NCBI GenBank assembly: GCA_028066055.1
Contig: JALCBY010000017.1
Coordinates: 18,459 to 82,458 of the forward strand
Direction: 5' to 3'
DNA length: 64,000 bases
From: Hyphomicrobiaceae bacterium
GTDB taxonomy: Bacteria > Pseudomonadota > Alphaproteobacteria > Rhizobiales > Methyloligellaceae
Positions 12,093 to 20,461 of this stretch are shown here, piece by piece. The stretch's first letter is position 1. Every line of letters begins with the position of its first letter. Under the pieces are notes generated by a model. The model did not search any database, was not told where the DNA came from, and worked only from the letters and a program-made list of their open reading frames with translations. The position numbers and the translations under genes were made by a program.

Positions 12093-13379
12093 GTGCCGGT
12101 CAAAGTTTCGCGTACGACCAGAAAAGCAATCACACACATCACAGCGGGTATCGCCTTTGCCACCACGATCATGGCGTCCGGCGTCGCGTGGGCCGACGTC
12201 GGCTCGGAGCGGTGGGCCCGGAGCTGGGGTGATACGGGACGGGGATACAGCTCTTACGGCCGGCACCTGAAACGCTCCTGGGAGACACAGCTTCCCGTCG
12301 GTCATCCCACGCTGTCGAAATCAAACCTTGCGCCGTTGTCCGCCGCGATCAAGCAATATCAGGTGATCGTTGCCGGTGGCGGGTGGGAACCCATTCCCAT
12401 GCTTCGCCTCAGGCCCGGGACACGCCACCGCGCGGTCGTTCTCCTGCGCAGGCGTCTTGAACTCACGCGCGACATACCGCAGTCGCGCGGACGTTCGGCA
12501 CGCTACGACTATCGTCTGACCGAGGGCGTACGGCGGTTTCAGGTCCGTCACGGGTTGAAACCCACGGGGCAGCTGGACAAATCGACAATCCTGGCTCTGA
12601 ACGTACCGGCCAAGGCCCGGTTGCAACAGTTGAAGACCAATCTTGTGCGCCTTCGCAAACATTCACGTTCCGCCAGCAAGAAATATGTTGCCGTCAACAT
12701 TCCCGCGGCCCAGATCGAGGCGGTGGAGAATGACCAGGTGGTCTCGCGCCACGCGGCCGTTGTCGGCAAGGTGGATCGCCAGACGCCGGTCCTGCGCAGC
12801 CAGATCCACCAGATCAATTTCAATCCGTACTGGAATATTCCCCGGAGCATCGTGAAGAAAGATCTGGTGCCGAAGGCACGCCTGTATGCGCGTCGCGGCA
12901 AGGACATTTTGAGCGAATACCGGATCGATGCGTTCAAGGGCGGCAAAAAGCTCGATCCACGCACCATCAACTGGAGTTCGCCCGCAGTCTACAGCTACCG
13001 CTACCGTCAGGAGCCGTGGAAAGACAATTCCATGGGATTCGTGAAGATCAATTTTCACAACGCCCATTCCGTTTACCTGCACGACACACCGTCGAAGAGC
13101 CTGTTCGCCCGCAATTTCCGCGCCCAGAGCTCGGGATGCGTTCGGGTGCAAAACGTAAAACAGCTCGTGTCCTGGCTGCTGGAATCGAATGGCGGTTGGG
13201 ACTACGGAAAGGTCGCCCAACTGGAGCAGAATGGCGTTCGCAAGGATGTTTCGCTGAAACGCCGTGTCCCGCTCTATCTGGTCTACGTGACCGCGTGGGC
13301 GACGAAAGACGGCACGGTCAATTTCCGACGGGATATTTACGGCCGCGACCGGGTCGGAGCGACAGCCTCGGCCTATTAA
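12093..13379 (+). CDS. ldtP: LdtP, exported L,D-transpeptidase
   Basis: A 428-residue periplasmic enzyme that forms 3-3 peptidoglycan cross-links or attaches proteins to peptidoglycan. With the GTG at 12093 the protein begins with a basic stretch and a hydrophobic core ending AWA, a good signal peptide, and AGGA lies 8 bases upstream; an in-frame ATG at 12030 would add 21 residues. A peptidoglycan-binding-like segment (YDYRLTEGVRRFQVRHGL, about residues 130-160) precedes the YkuD catalytic domain with NPYWNIPRSI, H330 in YLHDTPSK and C349 in SSGCVRV. It is the expected target of LdtR upstream. Confidence 0.92.
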   Translation: MPVKVSRTTRKAITHITAGIAFATTIMASGVAWADVGSERWARSWGDTGRGYSSYGRHLKRSWETQLPVGHPTLSKSNLAPLSAAIKQYQVIVAGGGWEPIPMLRLRPGTRHRAVVLLRRRLELTRDIPQSRGRSARYDYRLTEGVRRFQVRHGLKPTGQLDKSTILALNVPAKARLQQLKTNLVRLRKHSRSASKKYVAVNIPAAQIEAVENDQVVSRHAAVVGKVDRQTPVLRSQIHQINFNPYWNIPRSIVKKDLVPKARLYARRGKDILSEYRIDAFKGGKKLDPRTINWSSPAVYSYRYRQEPWKDNSMGFVKINFHNAHSVYLHDTPSKSLFARNFRAQSSGCVRVQNVKQLVSWLLESNGGWDYGKVAQLEQNGVRKDVSLKRRVPLYLVYVTAWATKDGTVNFRRDIYGRDRVGATASAY

Positions 13380-13399
13380 CTTAGATCAATGCCAGAATG

Positions 13400-13437
13400 A
13401 TGCCGTTGTGTGAAAGTACCATTGCAATGCCGTTGTG
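13400..13437. repeat. 11-bp tandem direct repeat upstream of hemA
   Basis: ATGCCGTTGTG occurs at 13400-13410 and again at 13427-13437, 27 bp apart start to start, in the 218-bp non-coding stretch between ldtP and hemA. The spacing of about two and a half helical turns could suit a regulator binding site pair, but this is only inferred. Confidence 0.5.
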
Positions 13438-13485
13438 ATGGTGTTTTCGCGCGACCGCGACGAAAAGACCGTTGGCGGGAATGTG

Positions 13486-13514
13486 AATTTTTGGGAGGTT
13501 AGAACCGTTATAAT
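13486..13514 (+). promoter_or_regulatory. hemA promoter candidate
   Basis: A perfect TATAAT at 13509-13514 lies 17 bp after the weak -35 TTTTTG (13486-13491). It would start transcription near 13521, about 77 bases before the hemA ATG. The poor -35 suggests dependence on an activator, perhaps acting at the upstream direct repeats. Confidence 0.5.
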
Positions 13515-13597
13515 GTTCTAAGCTATGACCCGACATTTGCACTGCACGTCAGACGGCAGGGAACAGGATAAGTGCCCCCAAGCATCGAGGGATGGTC

Positions 13598-14809
13598 ATG
13601 AACTACAGTCAAACGTTTGCTGACGCACTGAAATCAATCCGCGAAGAAGGCCGATATCGCGAATTTGCCGATATCAAGCGATGCTGCGGCAGTTTTCCGA
13701 AGGCGGAACATTTTCACGGCGATGGAACACGCGATATCAAGGTTTGGTGCAGCAACGACTATCTGGGCATGGGCCAGAACGCCAACGTGATGGCGGCAAT
13801 GCATGAGGCCATCGACAGCGCGGGCGCGGGCTCCGGCGGCACCCGCAATATTTCGGGCACGACGCATTACCATGTGGAGCTTGAGCACGAGCTTGCCGAC
13901 CTCCACGGCAAGGAATCCGCCCTGCTGTTCACATCCGGATATGTCGGCAACGACGCGTCCATCAGCACGCTTGTAAAGCTGCTCCCGGGGTGCGTGATCT
14001 TTTCGGACGAAAAAAACCACGCTTCGATGATCGCCGGCATCCGGCATGGCGGCGGCCCCAAACAAATCTGGCGGCACAACGATCTGGGCCATCTGGAGGA
14101 GTTGCTGAAGCAGCACGACCCCGACACGCCCAAACTCATCGCATTCGAGTCGGTTTACTCCATGGATGGCAACATTTCGCCGATCAGCGATATCTGCGAT
14201 CTCGCCGACAAGTACAACGCGATGACCTATCTCGACGAAGTGCACGCGGTTGGCCTCTACGGGCCTCGCGGCGGCGGTGTCGCGGATCGCGACGGCGTCA
14301 TGGACCGTATCGACGTCATCGAAGGCACGCTCGCCAAGGGCTTCGGCGTTATGGGCGGTTACATCGCGGCGAGCGCGGACATCGTCGACGCCATTCGTTC
14401 CTTCGCGCCCGGGTTCATCTTCACGACGTCTCTCGCACCTGCGATCGTCGCCGGAGCCCTGACCAGCGTCCGGCATCTGAAAGTCAGTCAGATCGAGCGC
14501 GAGCGGCAACAAGAGCGCGCACGCACCCTGAAGCGCAGACTGCGCGAAACCGGCCTTCCGGTGATGGAAAACCCGAGCCATATCGTGCCGGTGATGGTGG
14601 GTGATCCGGTGCTGTGCAAGGAACTGACCGATGCCCTGATGGATCGCTTTAACATCTACGTGCAACCCATCAACTATCCCACGGTACCGCGCGGCACGGA
14701 GCGCATCCGTCTGACACCCGGACCGCTCCATTCGGACGCCGACATCGACCATCTCGTCAGCGCGCTCAATGAGCTGTGGGGCGAGATGGATCTGAGGCGT
14801 GCCGCATAG
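13598..14809 (+). CDS. hemA: 5-aminolevulinate synthase
   Basis: A 403-residue PLP enzyme joining glycine and succinyl-CoA to 5-aminolevulinate, the C4 entry to heme and bacteriochlorophyll typical of alphaproteobacteria. The PLP lysine is K247 ([13 protein letters not shown]), the pyridine-binding aspartate is D213 (LDEVHAVG), and the glycine-rich [15 protein letters not shown] is at 79-92. The ATG at 13598 gives the usual start MNYSQ; AGGG lies just upstream. An extra ATG at 13592 is in frame. The stop overlaps the start of the next small gene. HemB, the next enzyme, lies 5 kb away on the other strand. Confidence 0.95.
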   Translation: MNYSQTFADALKSIREEGRYREFADIKRCCGSFPKAEHFHGDGTRDIKVWCSNDYLGMGQNANVMAAMHEAIDSAGAGSGGTRNISGTTHYHVELEHELADLHGKESALLFTSGYVGNDASISTLVKLLPGCVIFSDEKNHASMIAGIRHGGGPKQIWRHNDLGHLEELLKQHDPDTPKLIAFESVYSMDGNISPISDICDLADKYNAMTYLDEVHAVGLYGPRGGGVADRDGVMDRIDVIEGTLAKGFGVMGGYIAASADIVDAIRSFAPGFIFTTSLAPAIVAGALTSVRHLKVSQIERERQQERARTLKRRLRETGLPVMENPSHIVPVMVGDPVLCKELTDALMDRFNIYVQPINYPTVPRGTERIRLTPGPLHSDADIDHLVSALNELWGEMDLRRAA

Positions 14810-15101
14810 GGGCGACGACAGCGGCAGGCCTGGATCGGACCGGATTGCCGGTCCGAGCGGCGAAATTTACATCGAATACAAGCAGGTCGGTCAGGCCATG
14901 AAGGTGATTGCCGTGGACGCGGCCACCGGAACCGAGGTCACAATCATGGGTCCGGCGAGCGCAGCCCAGACGGACCTTCAGCGCATCGCCGTGCGCAAAT
15001 TGCAGGCACAACTTGAAAAGGATTCCGGTGAGGGCGGTTCGGACCCCGGCGAAGAGCCGGGCGAGGATGGTTCGTCCGGGTCCAAAGGCTGGATCGCTTA
15101 G
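14799..15101 (+). CDS. Small uncharacterised alphaproteobacterial protein (DUF6898-like)
   Basis: A 100-residue protein. The core [27 protein letters not shown] followed by TIMGPASA and [10 protein letters not shown] resembles, from memory, a short alphaproteobacterial family (DUF6898); the C-terminus is Gly/Glu/Ser-rich and low complexity. The GTG at 14799 overlaps hemA by 11 bases, which suggests coupling to hemA; a shorter start is possible. Its TAG stop overlaps the stop of the convergent CoA-transferase-like gene by 4 bases. No function can be assigned. Confidence 0.65.
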   Translation: MPHRGDDSGRPGSDRIAGPSGEIYIEYKQVGQAMKVIAVDAATGTEVTIMGPASAAQTDLQRIAVRKLQAQLEKDSGEGGSDPGEEPGEDGSSGSKGWIA

Positions 15102-15835
15102 GCTTTGCCGAACATCCGCGATGCAAAATCGGGATAGGTTTCGCGGATTTCCTCACCAACGGGCCCGCGGATGAGGTCTATCCATTCCCGGCTCGGCATC
15201 TCCGTTTCCGGAACCACCGCGCCGTCCGGCATCTCGAAGTCGAAGCCTGTCTCTTTTTCGATCTCTTCCACCGTGTGGCCGGAGTGCACGCTCCCGAGCC
15301 GGAAGCGGCCGGCATCCTTGTCGAAGTCGAACACACAGCGTCCCGTCACCAGCGCATACGGACCGCCCGGACGGTAGACATTGGGCTCCGATACCCCCGG
15401 CGCACTGACGTAATCGACCTTGGGCACAAGCGCGCGCGGCGAATGATCCTGACGGAACAGAATGACGCGCGGCACGAGGAAGTAGAGGTAGGCCGACCCG
15501 AAAGAGCCCGGAAAGCGTGCCTTTGGCTTGTCGGGATCGCCGATGGAAACGAGGTTTATGTTGGCCTGACCGTCGATCTGTACACCGCTCAGAAAGAACG
15601 CGTCAATACGCCCCTGCGCGGCGCAGTCGAACAGCTCGCGCGCACCATCGGTGAAGGTGGGATTGGAGACGCGCCCGAGGAGGGACACCCGCAATGCACC
15701 GCCGGAGAGCCGGCGCGCCAGCAGCGCCGCCGAACCGGGTACAGGTGAAGCCGCGCCCACCGCGACGTGCGACAGCCCAGACAGCATCCGGGCAATCGTC
15801 GCGATCATGATTTCTTCGGTGCGGATACCGCTCAT
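15098..15835 (-). CDS. CoA-transferase-like beta subunit
   Basis: A 245-residue protein of the class I CoA-transferase beta family: VAVGAASPVPGSAALLARRL at the N-terminus, SGVQIDGQANINLVSIGD in the centre and VDYVSAPGVSEP, then GHTVEEIEKETGFDFEMPD at the end. It overlaps the alpha gene by ATGA (start 15835, alpha stop 15834-15832), so both are translated together. By recalled alignment to glutaconate CoA-transferase B, the segment carrying the catalytic glutamate (VESG) reads LLGRVSNP here, with no Glu. That favours an IpdB-like hydrolase or lyase role over a true transferase. Substrate unknown. Confidence 0.8.
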   Translation of the reverse strand: MSGIRTEEIMIATIARMLSGLSHVAVGAASPVPGSAALLARRLSGGALRVSLLGRVSNPTFTDGARELFDCAAQGRIDAFFLSGVQIDGQANINLVSIGDPDKPKARFPGSFGSAYLYFLVPRVILFRQDHSPRALVPKVDYVSAPGVSEPNVYRPGGPYALVTGRCVFDFDKDAGRFRLGSVHSGHTVEEIEKETGFDFEMPDGAVVPETEMPSREWIDLIRGPVGEEIRETYPDFASRMFGKA

Positions 15836-16653
15836 TCCGCGGCTGCCCTGCCGTTCACCCATTGATCGACATAAGCATCGAAGCCCTGTTGGCTCTTCGC
15901 CATCTCCGCATACCGGGCGAGATGCGCATTGTCGCGCTCGTAAAGATGCGGGACGCCGAGCGGCCATGCGCCGCGCTCCGCGGGTGCGATGGCGCTGACA
16001 TAGAGCCCGGGTATTGTTCCCGCCGCCAATTGCGGATCGTCGAGCAGATCCCCGTCCACGATCTCTTCAACGGTCACGCAGGCATTTGCGGAAGCATGGG
16101 CCATCATCATCAGTTCACGCCGCAGACCAATCCACACATTGCCGTTTCTGTCCGCCTTCGGCGCATGAAATAGCGCTACGTCGGGGCGAATGGCCGGGAG
16201 ATAAACGATGGGGTCGTCCTCGCCAAACGGATTCTCGCCCAACCGCCAGTCGTCGCGCCGCGCCAGGATATCGGTGCCGATCAGGCCCCGCAGGGGCATG
16301 AAGGGCAGACCCTTTTCACTGGCCTGAAGCGCCGCATGGATCGCCGGGCAGGTGGTATCGCGCATCCTGATCTTCTGCTGTTTGATCGCATCGGTGAAGC
16401 GCGGCGCAAGCCCCTGTTCCCCCAGCGTCACAGCGGCCGTTTCAACTTCCGCAACGCATCCCGACCCGATCAGCAGTTCCGCCTGAATGCCGAATTGCGG
16501 CACGCCGAGCAATCGCAGCTCTTTTGCGCCGCGGCGCACAAGCGCGCGAATCGTTTCCATGGAGCAGGGCGCATATTCCGGCGGAAGCGCAAGCAGGGCA
16601 CCGTCGGGGATGCGGGCGGCGATTTCTTCCGCCGATGAAAGTATCTCGGTCAT
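15832..16653 (-). CDS. CoA-transferase-like alpha subunit
   Basis: A 273-residue class I CoA-transferase alpha chain. It begins with EEIAARIPDGALLALPP, then TIRALVRRGAKELRLLGVP and, later, LPFMPLRGLIGTDIL, the pattern of GctA/IpdA-type subunits, and ends with HLARYAEMAKSQQGFDAYVD. It pairs with the beta gene downstream (4-base overlap) as a two-gene unit. It is transcribed away from glyA. The substrate cannot be inferred from the neighbours. Confidence 0.82.
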   Translation of the reverse strand: MTEILSSAEEIAARIPDGALLALPPEYAPCSMETIRALVRRGAKELRLLGVPQFGIQAELLIGSGCVAEVETAAVTLGEQGLAPRFTDAIKQQKIRMRDTTCPAIHAALQASEKGLPFMPLRGLIGTDILARRDDWRLGENPFGEDDPIVYLPAIRPDVALFHAPKADRNGNVWIGLRRELMMMAHASANACVTVEEIVDGDLLDDPQLAAGTIPGLYVSAIAPAERGAWPLGVPHLYERDNAHLARYAEMAKSQQGFDAYVDQWVNGRAAAE

Positions 16654-16733
16654 AGGTGGCGCATTAAATCGCGGGTCGGCGATTCAGGCAACCTGCGACG
16701 CCAAACTGTCTCTGGGAAACGGCCGCCATCGCT

Positions 16734-16781
16734 TTGAGTCGCCCCACAACATGTGGTAAGTGGCTCGCGGAGTGGAGCCAC
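16734..16781 (+). promoter_or_regulatory. glyA promoter candidate with hairpin
   Basis: TTGAGT (16734-16739), a 17-bp spacer and TAAGTG (16757-16762) resemble a sigma-70 promoter. The inverted repeat GTGGCTC (16760-16766) and GAGCCAC (16775-16781) overlaps the -10 and start region and could be an operator. A smaller CCACA/TGTGG pair lies in the spacer. Weak evidence overall; no known riboswitch class is recognised. Confidence 0.35.
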
Positions 16782-16817
16782 ACCAACACGCTGTCTTTCT
16801 CGACAAGGAATGAAAAG

Positions 16818-18140
16818 ATGTCAGTTGCCGATGCTGCAGAATATGAGGGGCGTGTCCCAGGCTTTTTCCTCCGGTCTATTGCCGAAAGCGATCCGGACAT
16901 CTGGGCCGCAATTGAGAATGAACTAGGACGCCAGCAGAATGAAATCGAACTGATCGCGTCCGAGAATATCGTCTCGCGCGCGGTTCTGGAAGCTGCGGGC
17001 TCCGTTCTCACGAACAAGTATGCCGAAGGATATCCCGGGCGGCGATATTATGGGGGATGCGAGCATGTCGACGTTGCCGAGCGGCTCGCGATCGAACGCG
17101 TCACGCGCCTGTTCGGATGTGAGTTTGCCAATGTTCAGGCCAACTCCGGTTCGCAGGCCAACCAGGGCGCGGTCATGGCGATGGCCAAGCCCGGTGACAC
17201 GATCCTCGGCTTGAGCCTTGCGGCAGGCGGACACCTGACCCACGGCGCGCCACCGAATCAATCCGGCAAATGGTTCAACGCCGTGCAGTATGGCGTGCGC
17301 CGCGACGACAACCTGATCGACTTCGATGAAGTCGAGAAGCTGGCAAACGAACACAAGCCCAGGATCATTATCGCGGGCGGCTCTGCTTATCCGCGGATCA
17401 TCGATTTCGTGAAGTTCCGCCAGATCGCCGATGCGGTCGACGCCTACTTTATGGTCGACATGGCGCATTTCGCAGGCCTTGTCGCCGCCGGCGTTCACCC
17501 GAGCCCGTTTCCGCACGCCCACGTTGCCACCTCGACGACCCACAAGACACTGCGCGGGCCGCGCGGCGGCCTGATCCTCACGAATGACGAAGCGCTGGCG
17601 AAGAAGATCAATTCCGCGATCTTTCCCGGCATCCAGGGCGGGCCCTTCATGCATATCATCGCCGCAAAGGCGGTCGCCTTCCATGAAGCCCTGCAACCAT
17701 CTTTCAAGATCTATGCAAAACAGGTCGTGGAGAATGCCCGGGCACTCGGAACCGTTCTCCAGGACGGTGGTCTCGATCTCGTGTCGGGCGGAACGGATAC
17801 GCATGTCTTGCTGGTCGACCTCAGACCCAAAGGCCTGACCGGTCGGGATGCCGAAAACGCGCTGGGACGCGCGAACATCACCTGCAACAAGAATGGCGTG
17901 CCGTTCGACCCCCAGAAACCGATGGTGACATCCGGCATCCGTCTTGGCACGCCTGCGAGTACCACGCGCGGATTTGGTGTCAGTGAGTTTCAGGACATCG
18001 GCAGAATGATCATCGAGGTGACGGACGGTCTGGTCGCCAACGGTCCGGACGGCAATTACGAAGTGGAAGCCGCGGTCAAGGAAAAGGCGATTGATCTGTG
18101 CGGCCGGTTCCCGATCTACCCGACGGGCGTGGGAGCCTAG
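16818..18140 (+). CDS. glyA: Serine hydroxymethyltransferase
   Basis: A 440-residue PLP enzyme that interconverts serine and glycine and charges tetrahydrofolate with a one-carbon unit. [37 protein letters not shown] and the PLP lysine K243 in [14 protein letters not shown] are all intact; the C-terminal [21 protein letters not shown] is standard. The ATG at 16818 follows AAGGA and gives the family's usual length. It starts a long rightward run with nrdR and the riboflavin genes, 49 bp before nrdR. Glycine from GlyA feeds HemA nearby. Confidence 0.96.
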   Translation: MSVADAAEYEGRVPGFFLRSIAESDPDIWAAIENELGRQQNEIELIASENIVSRAVLEAAGSVLTNKYAEGYPGRRYYGGCEHVDVAERLAIERVTRLFGCEFANVQANSGSQANQGAVMAMAKPGDTILGLSLAAGGHLTHGAPPNQSGKWFNAVQYGVRRDDNLIDFDEVEKLANEHKPRIIIAGGSAYPRIIDFVKFRQIADAVDAYFMVDMAHFAGLVAAGVHPSPFPHAHVATSTTHKTLRGPRGGLILTNDEALAKKINSAIFPGIQGGPFMHIIAAKAVAFHEALQPSFKIYAKQVVENARALGTVLQDGGLDLVSGGTDTHVLLVDLRPKGLTGRDAENALGRANITCNKNGVPFDPQKPMVTSGIRLGTPASTTRGFGVSEFQDIGRMIIEVTDGLVANGPDGNYEVEAAVKEKAIDLCGRFPIYPTGVGA

Positions 18141-18189
18141 GGCATAACGTTTCGCATCCTCCGGGCGTCCGGATCAGAGAGGCAGCACC

Positions 18190-18681
18190 ATGCGGTGTCC
18201 ATACTGCGGAAGCACCAATACACAGGTGAAGGATTCGCGTCCGTCGGAAGACCATACGGCGATACGCCGGCGCAGGGTCTGCGCCGATTGCAGCGGACGT
18301 TTCACCACATTCGAGCGGGTGCAGCTTCGTGAGCTGACCGTAGTCAAGAAGAATGGCCGCCGGGCGCCCTTCGACCGCGACAAGCTGATGCGCTCCATCC
18401 AGATCGCGTTGCGCAAACGCGCCGTGGACCCTGAACGGGTGGAGCGCATGGTCAGCGGGATCGTCCGCCGGCTTGAAAATATGGGCGACGGCGACATCAA
18501 GTCTCAGACCATCGGACGGCTGGTCATGGAGGGCCTCAAGGGCCTCGACGACGTGGCCTATGTGCGCTTCGCCTCCGTCTACAAGAATTTCCGCGAAGCG
18601 CGTGATTTCGAGGCATTGCTTGGCGAGCTTGCCGGTGAGGACGAGGCCGAAGATGCCTTTCCCGATGCACACGAAGACTGA
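18190..18681 (+). CDS. nrdR: Transcriptional repressor NrdR
   Basis: A 163-residue repressor of ribonucleotide reductase genes. The N-terminal zinc ribbon has Cys3, Cys6, Cys31 and Cys34 (CPYC and CADC), followed by the RRRRVC and RFTTFERV segments, and the ATP-cone fills about 49-139 ([16 protein letters not shown]). The tail is acidic. It lies between glyA and ribD, the usual alphaproteobacterial order. Confidence 0.95.
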   Translation: MRCPYCGSTNTQVKDSRPSEDHTAIRRRRVCADCSGRFTTFERVQLRELTVVKKNGRRAPFDRDKLMRSIQIALRKRAVDPERVERMVSGIVRRLENMGDGDIKSQTIGRLVMEGLKGLDDVAYVRFASVYKNFREARDFEALLGELAGEDEAEDAFPDAHED

Positions 18682-18718
18682 CCGGCCCTGACGCCGGTTT
18701 CACGAAGGCACGCATGCG

Positions 18719-19840
18719 ATGCCCCACCATGACGAAGCGTATATGCGGGCCGCGTTCGCGCTCGCGCGCCGCACTCTGGGGCGAACCGCACCAAATCCGG
18801 CTGTTGGCGCACTGATCGTCCGCCCCGATGGGTCCCGGGATGAACTGGTCGCATGCGGGTGGACGATGCACGGGGGACGTCCGCATGCGGAACGGGTCGC
18901 GCTTGAGCGGGCAGGCGAAGCGGCGCGCGGCGCCACGCTCTATGTAACCCTTGAGCCTTGCGCGCATCATGCGAAGACGCCGCCCTGCGCCGACGCGATC
19001 ATCGAAGCCGGCATCTCCCGTGTCGTTGTATCCGCGGGTGACCCCGACCCGCGTGTCGCCGGGAAAGGCATCTCAAAGCTCAATGATGCAGGTATTGAGG
19101 TCGAAGAGGGATGTCTGGAAGAAGAAGGGGCTGCACTTGCCCGGGGACACATACTGCGTGTGCGCGAAAACAGACCTCTGGTTCAGCTCAAGCTGGCCGT
19201 CGGCTCGGACGGTCTCGTTCCGCAGGGACGCGAGGGTGCGCCGGTATGGGTAACCGGATCGGACGCCCGCGCCCATGGTCACCTGTTGCGCGCCCGCGCC
19301 GACGCGATCCTCGCGGGTCACGGAACGATCACGGCCGATGACCCATCGCTCACATGCCGCCTTCCGGGTATGGTGGAGGATTCCCCCGTTCGCGTCGTCC
19401 TGTGCAGCGCTCTCGACATACCGGCCACGGCAAAACTGTTCGCCGATATCGAGACGGCGCCGGTCTGGGCCGTCGGATCGTTAAAAGCCGACACGGCACG
19501 CGAAAAGACCTTGGCCGGCGCGGGCGCGGAAATCATCCGCGCGGAAGTGAACGAAGGCGGCGGCCTCGATATCAGGGATGTTCTCTCGGCGCTTGCGGCA
19601 CGCGGCATCACACGGCTGCTCGTCGAAGGCGGTCCGCATGTTGCCTCCAGCTTCTGGAATGCAGGCCTTGTCGATGAAATCTACATTTACAAGGGCCCGG
19701 AACCGGCAGGCGGCAACGGCTTGCCCGCACTTGCCGGTGAGCAGTTGTCGGCGATTGAAACTTCGGGAGATTTCATGAGAGAAAGCACGCGCGAACTCGG
19801 GCATGATACGCTCGATGTTTATCGCCGGAAGAACGGATAG
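18719..19840 (+). CDS. ribD: Bifunctional riboflavin deaminase/reductase RibD
   Basis: A 373-residue two-domain enzyme for the deaminase and side-chain reductase steps after GTP cyclohydrolase II. The deaminase zinc site is H56-A-E58 (GRPHAERVAL) with Cys81 and Cys90 (EPCAHHAKTPPC). The reductase domain starts near 150 (LVQLKLAVGSDG) and contains GHGTITADDPSLTCR and LLVEGGPHVASSF. It begins 37 bp after nrdR and runs into ribE with a 6-bp gap. Confidence 0.95.
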   Translation: MPHHDEAYMRAAFALARRTLGRTAPNPAVGALIVRPDGSRDELVACGWTMHGGRPHAERVALERAGEAARGATLYVTLEPCAHHAKTPPCADAIIEAGISRVVVSAGDPDPRVAGKGISKLNDAGIEVEEGCLEEEGAALARGHILRVRENRPLVQLKLAVGSDGLVPQGREGAPVWVTGSDARAHGHLLRARADAILAGHGTITADDPSLTCRLPGMVEDSPVRVVLCSALDIPATAKLFADIETAPVWAVGSLKADTAREKTLAGAGAEIIRAEVNEGGGLDIRDVLSALAARGITRLLVEGGPHVASSFWNAGLVDEIYIYKGPEPAGGNGLPALAGEQLSAIETSGDFMRESTRELGHDTLDVYRRKNG

Positions 19841-19846
19841 GCAGTC

Positions 19847-20446
19847 ATGTTCACAGGCCTCGTCACGGATGTCGGCATGGTCCAGCGCGCTGGGCAGGGC
19901 CGGTTCGAACTCGGCTGCGGATACGCTCTCGACCAGACGGTGATCGGCGCATCCATTGCATGCGACGGATGTTGCCTGACGGTCGTGGAAGTCTTGCTCG
20001 GGAAGGATGGATTCCAGTCTGGCTTCGCCGTCGACGTTTCCAACGAAACGCTGTCGAAAACGACCCTCGGATCCTGGGAAGCCGGGCAGAAGATCAATCT
20101 TGAACGGTCCCTGACGCCAACCACCGAACTGGGCGGACATATCGTCACCGGCCATGTCGACGGCATTGCGTCGGTCGTGTCTCGCAATCCCGACGGAGAC
20201 TCGATGCGCTTTGAAATCGAGGTCGGGGACACATTCGCGAAGTTCATCGCGCCAAAGGGCTGCGTTGCGCTGAACGGCGTCTCGCTTACGGTTAACGACG
20301 TTGAGCGGACACGTTTTGGCGTCAATCTGATCCCGCATACGCTGCAGGTCACCAGCTGGGGCGATGTGTCCGAGGGCGACCGGGTCAATCTGGAAGTAGA
20401 CCTGTTGGCCCGGTATGTGGCAAGGATCACGCAGAGTGGCAGTTAG
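19847..20446 (+). CDS. ribE: Riboflavin synthase alpha chain
   Basis: A 199-residue enzyme that dismutates two 6,7-dimethyl-8-ribityllumazine molecules to riboflavin. It starts with MFTGLVTDVG and has the two lumazine-binding repeats, the first with SIACDGCCLTVVEV, the second with GCVALNGVSLTVNDVE; GHIVTGHVDG joins them. The name ribC is also used for this gene. It lies 6 bp after ribD. Confidence 0.95.
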   Translation: MFTGLVTDVGMVQRAGQGRFELGCGYALDQTVIGASIACDGCCLTVVEVLLGKDGFQSGFAVDVSNETLSKTTLGSWEAGQKINLERSLTPTTELGGHIVTGHVDGIASVVSRNPDGDSMRFEIEVGDTFAKFIAPKGCVALNGVSLTVNDVERTRFGVNLIPHTLQVTSWGDVSEGDRVNLEVDLLARYVARITQSGS

Positions 20447-20461
20447 CAGGACCGGTCGATT

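Noticed and set aside
13376..13389. FNR/FixK-like site near hemA (TTAAC-TTAG-ATCAA)
   Set aside because: Only the right half matches the TTGAT-N4-ATCAA consensus and it overlaps the ldtP stop, over 200 bp from the hemA start.
13634..14752. 372-codon leftward frame opposite hemA
   Set aside because: Fully inside hemA and His/Arg-rich without a domain.
18141..20461. FMN riboswitch in front of the riboflavin genes
   Set aside because: Gaps between nrdR, ribD, ribE and ribBA are 6-37 bp, too short for the element, and none of its conserved segments is seen.
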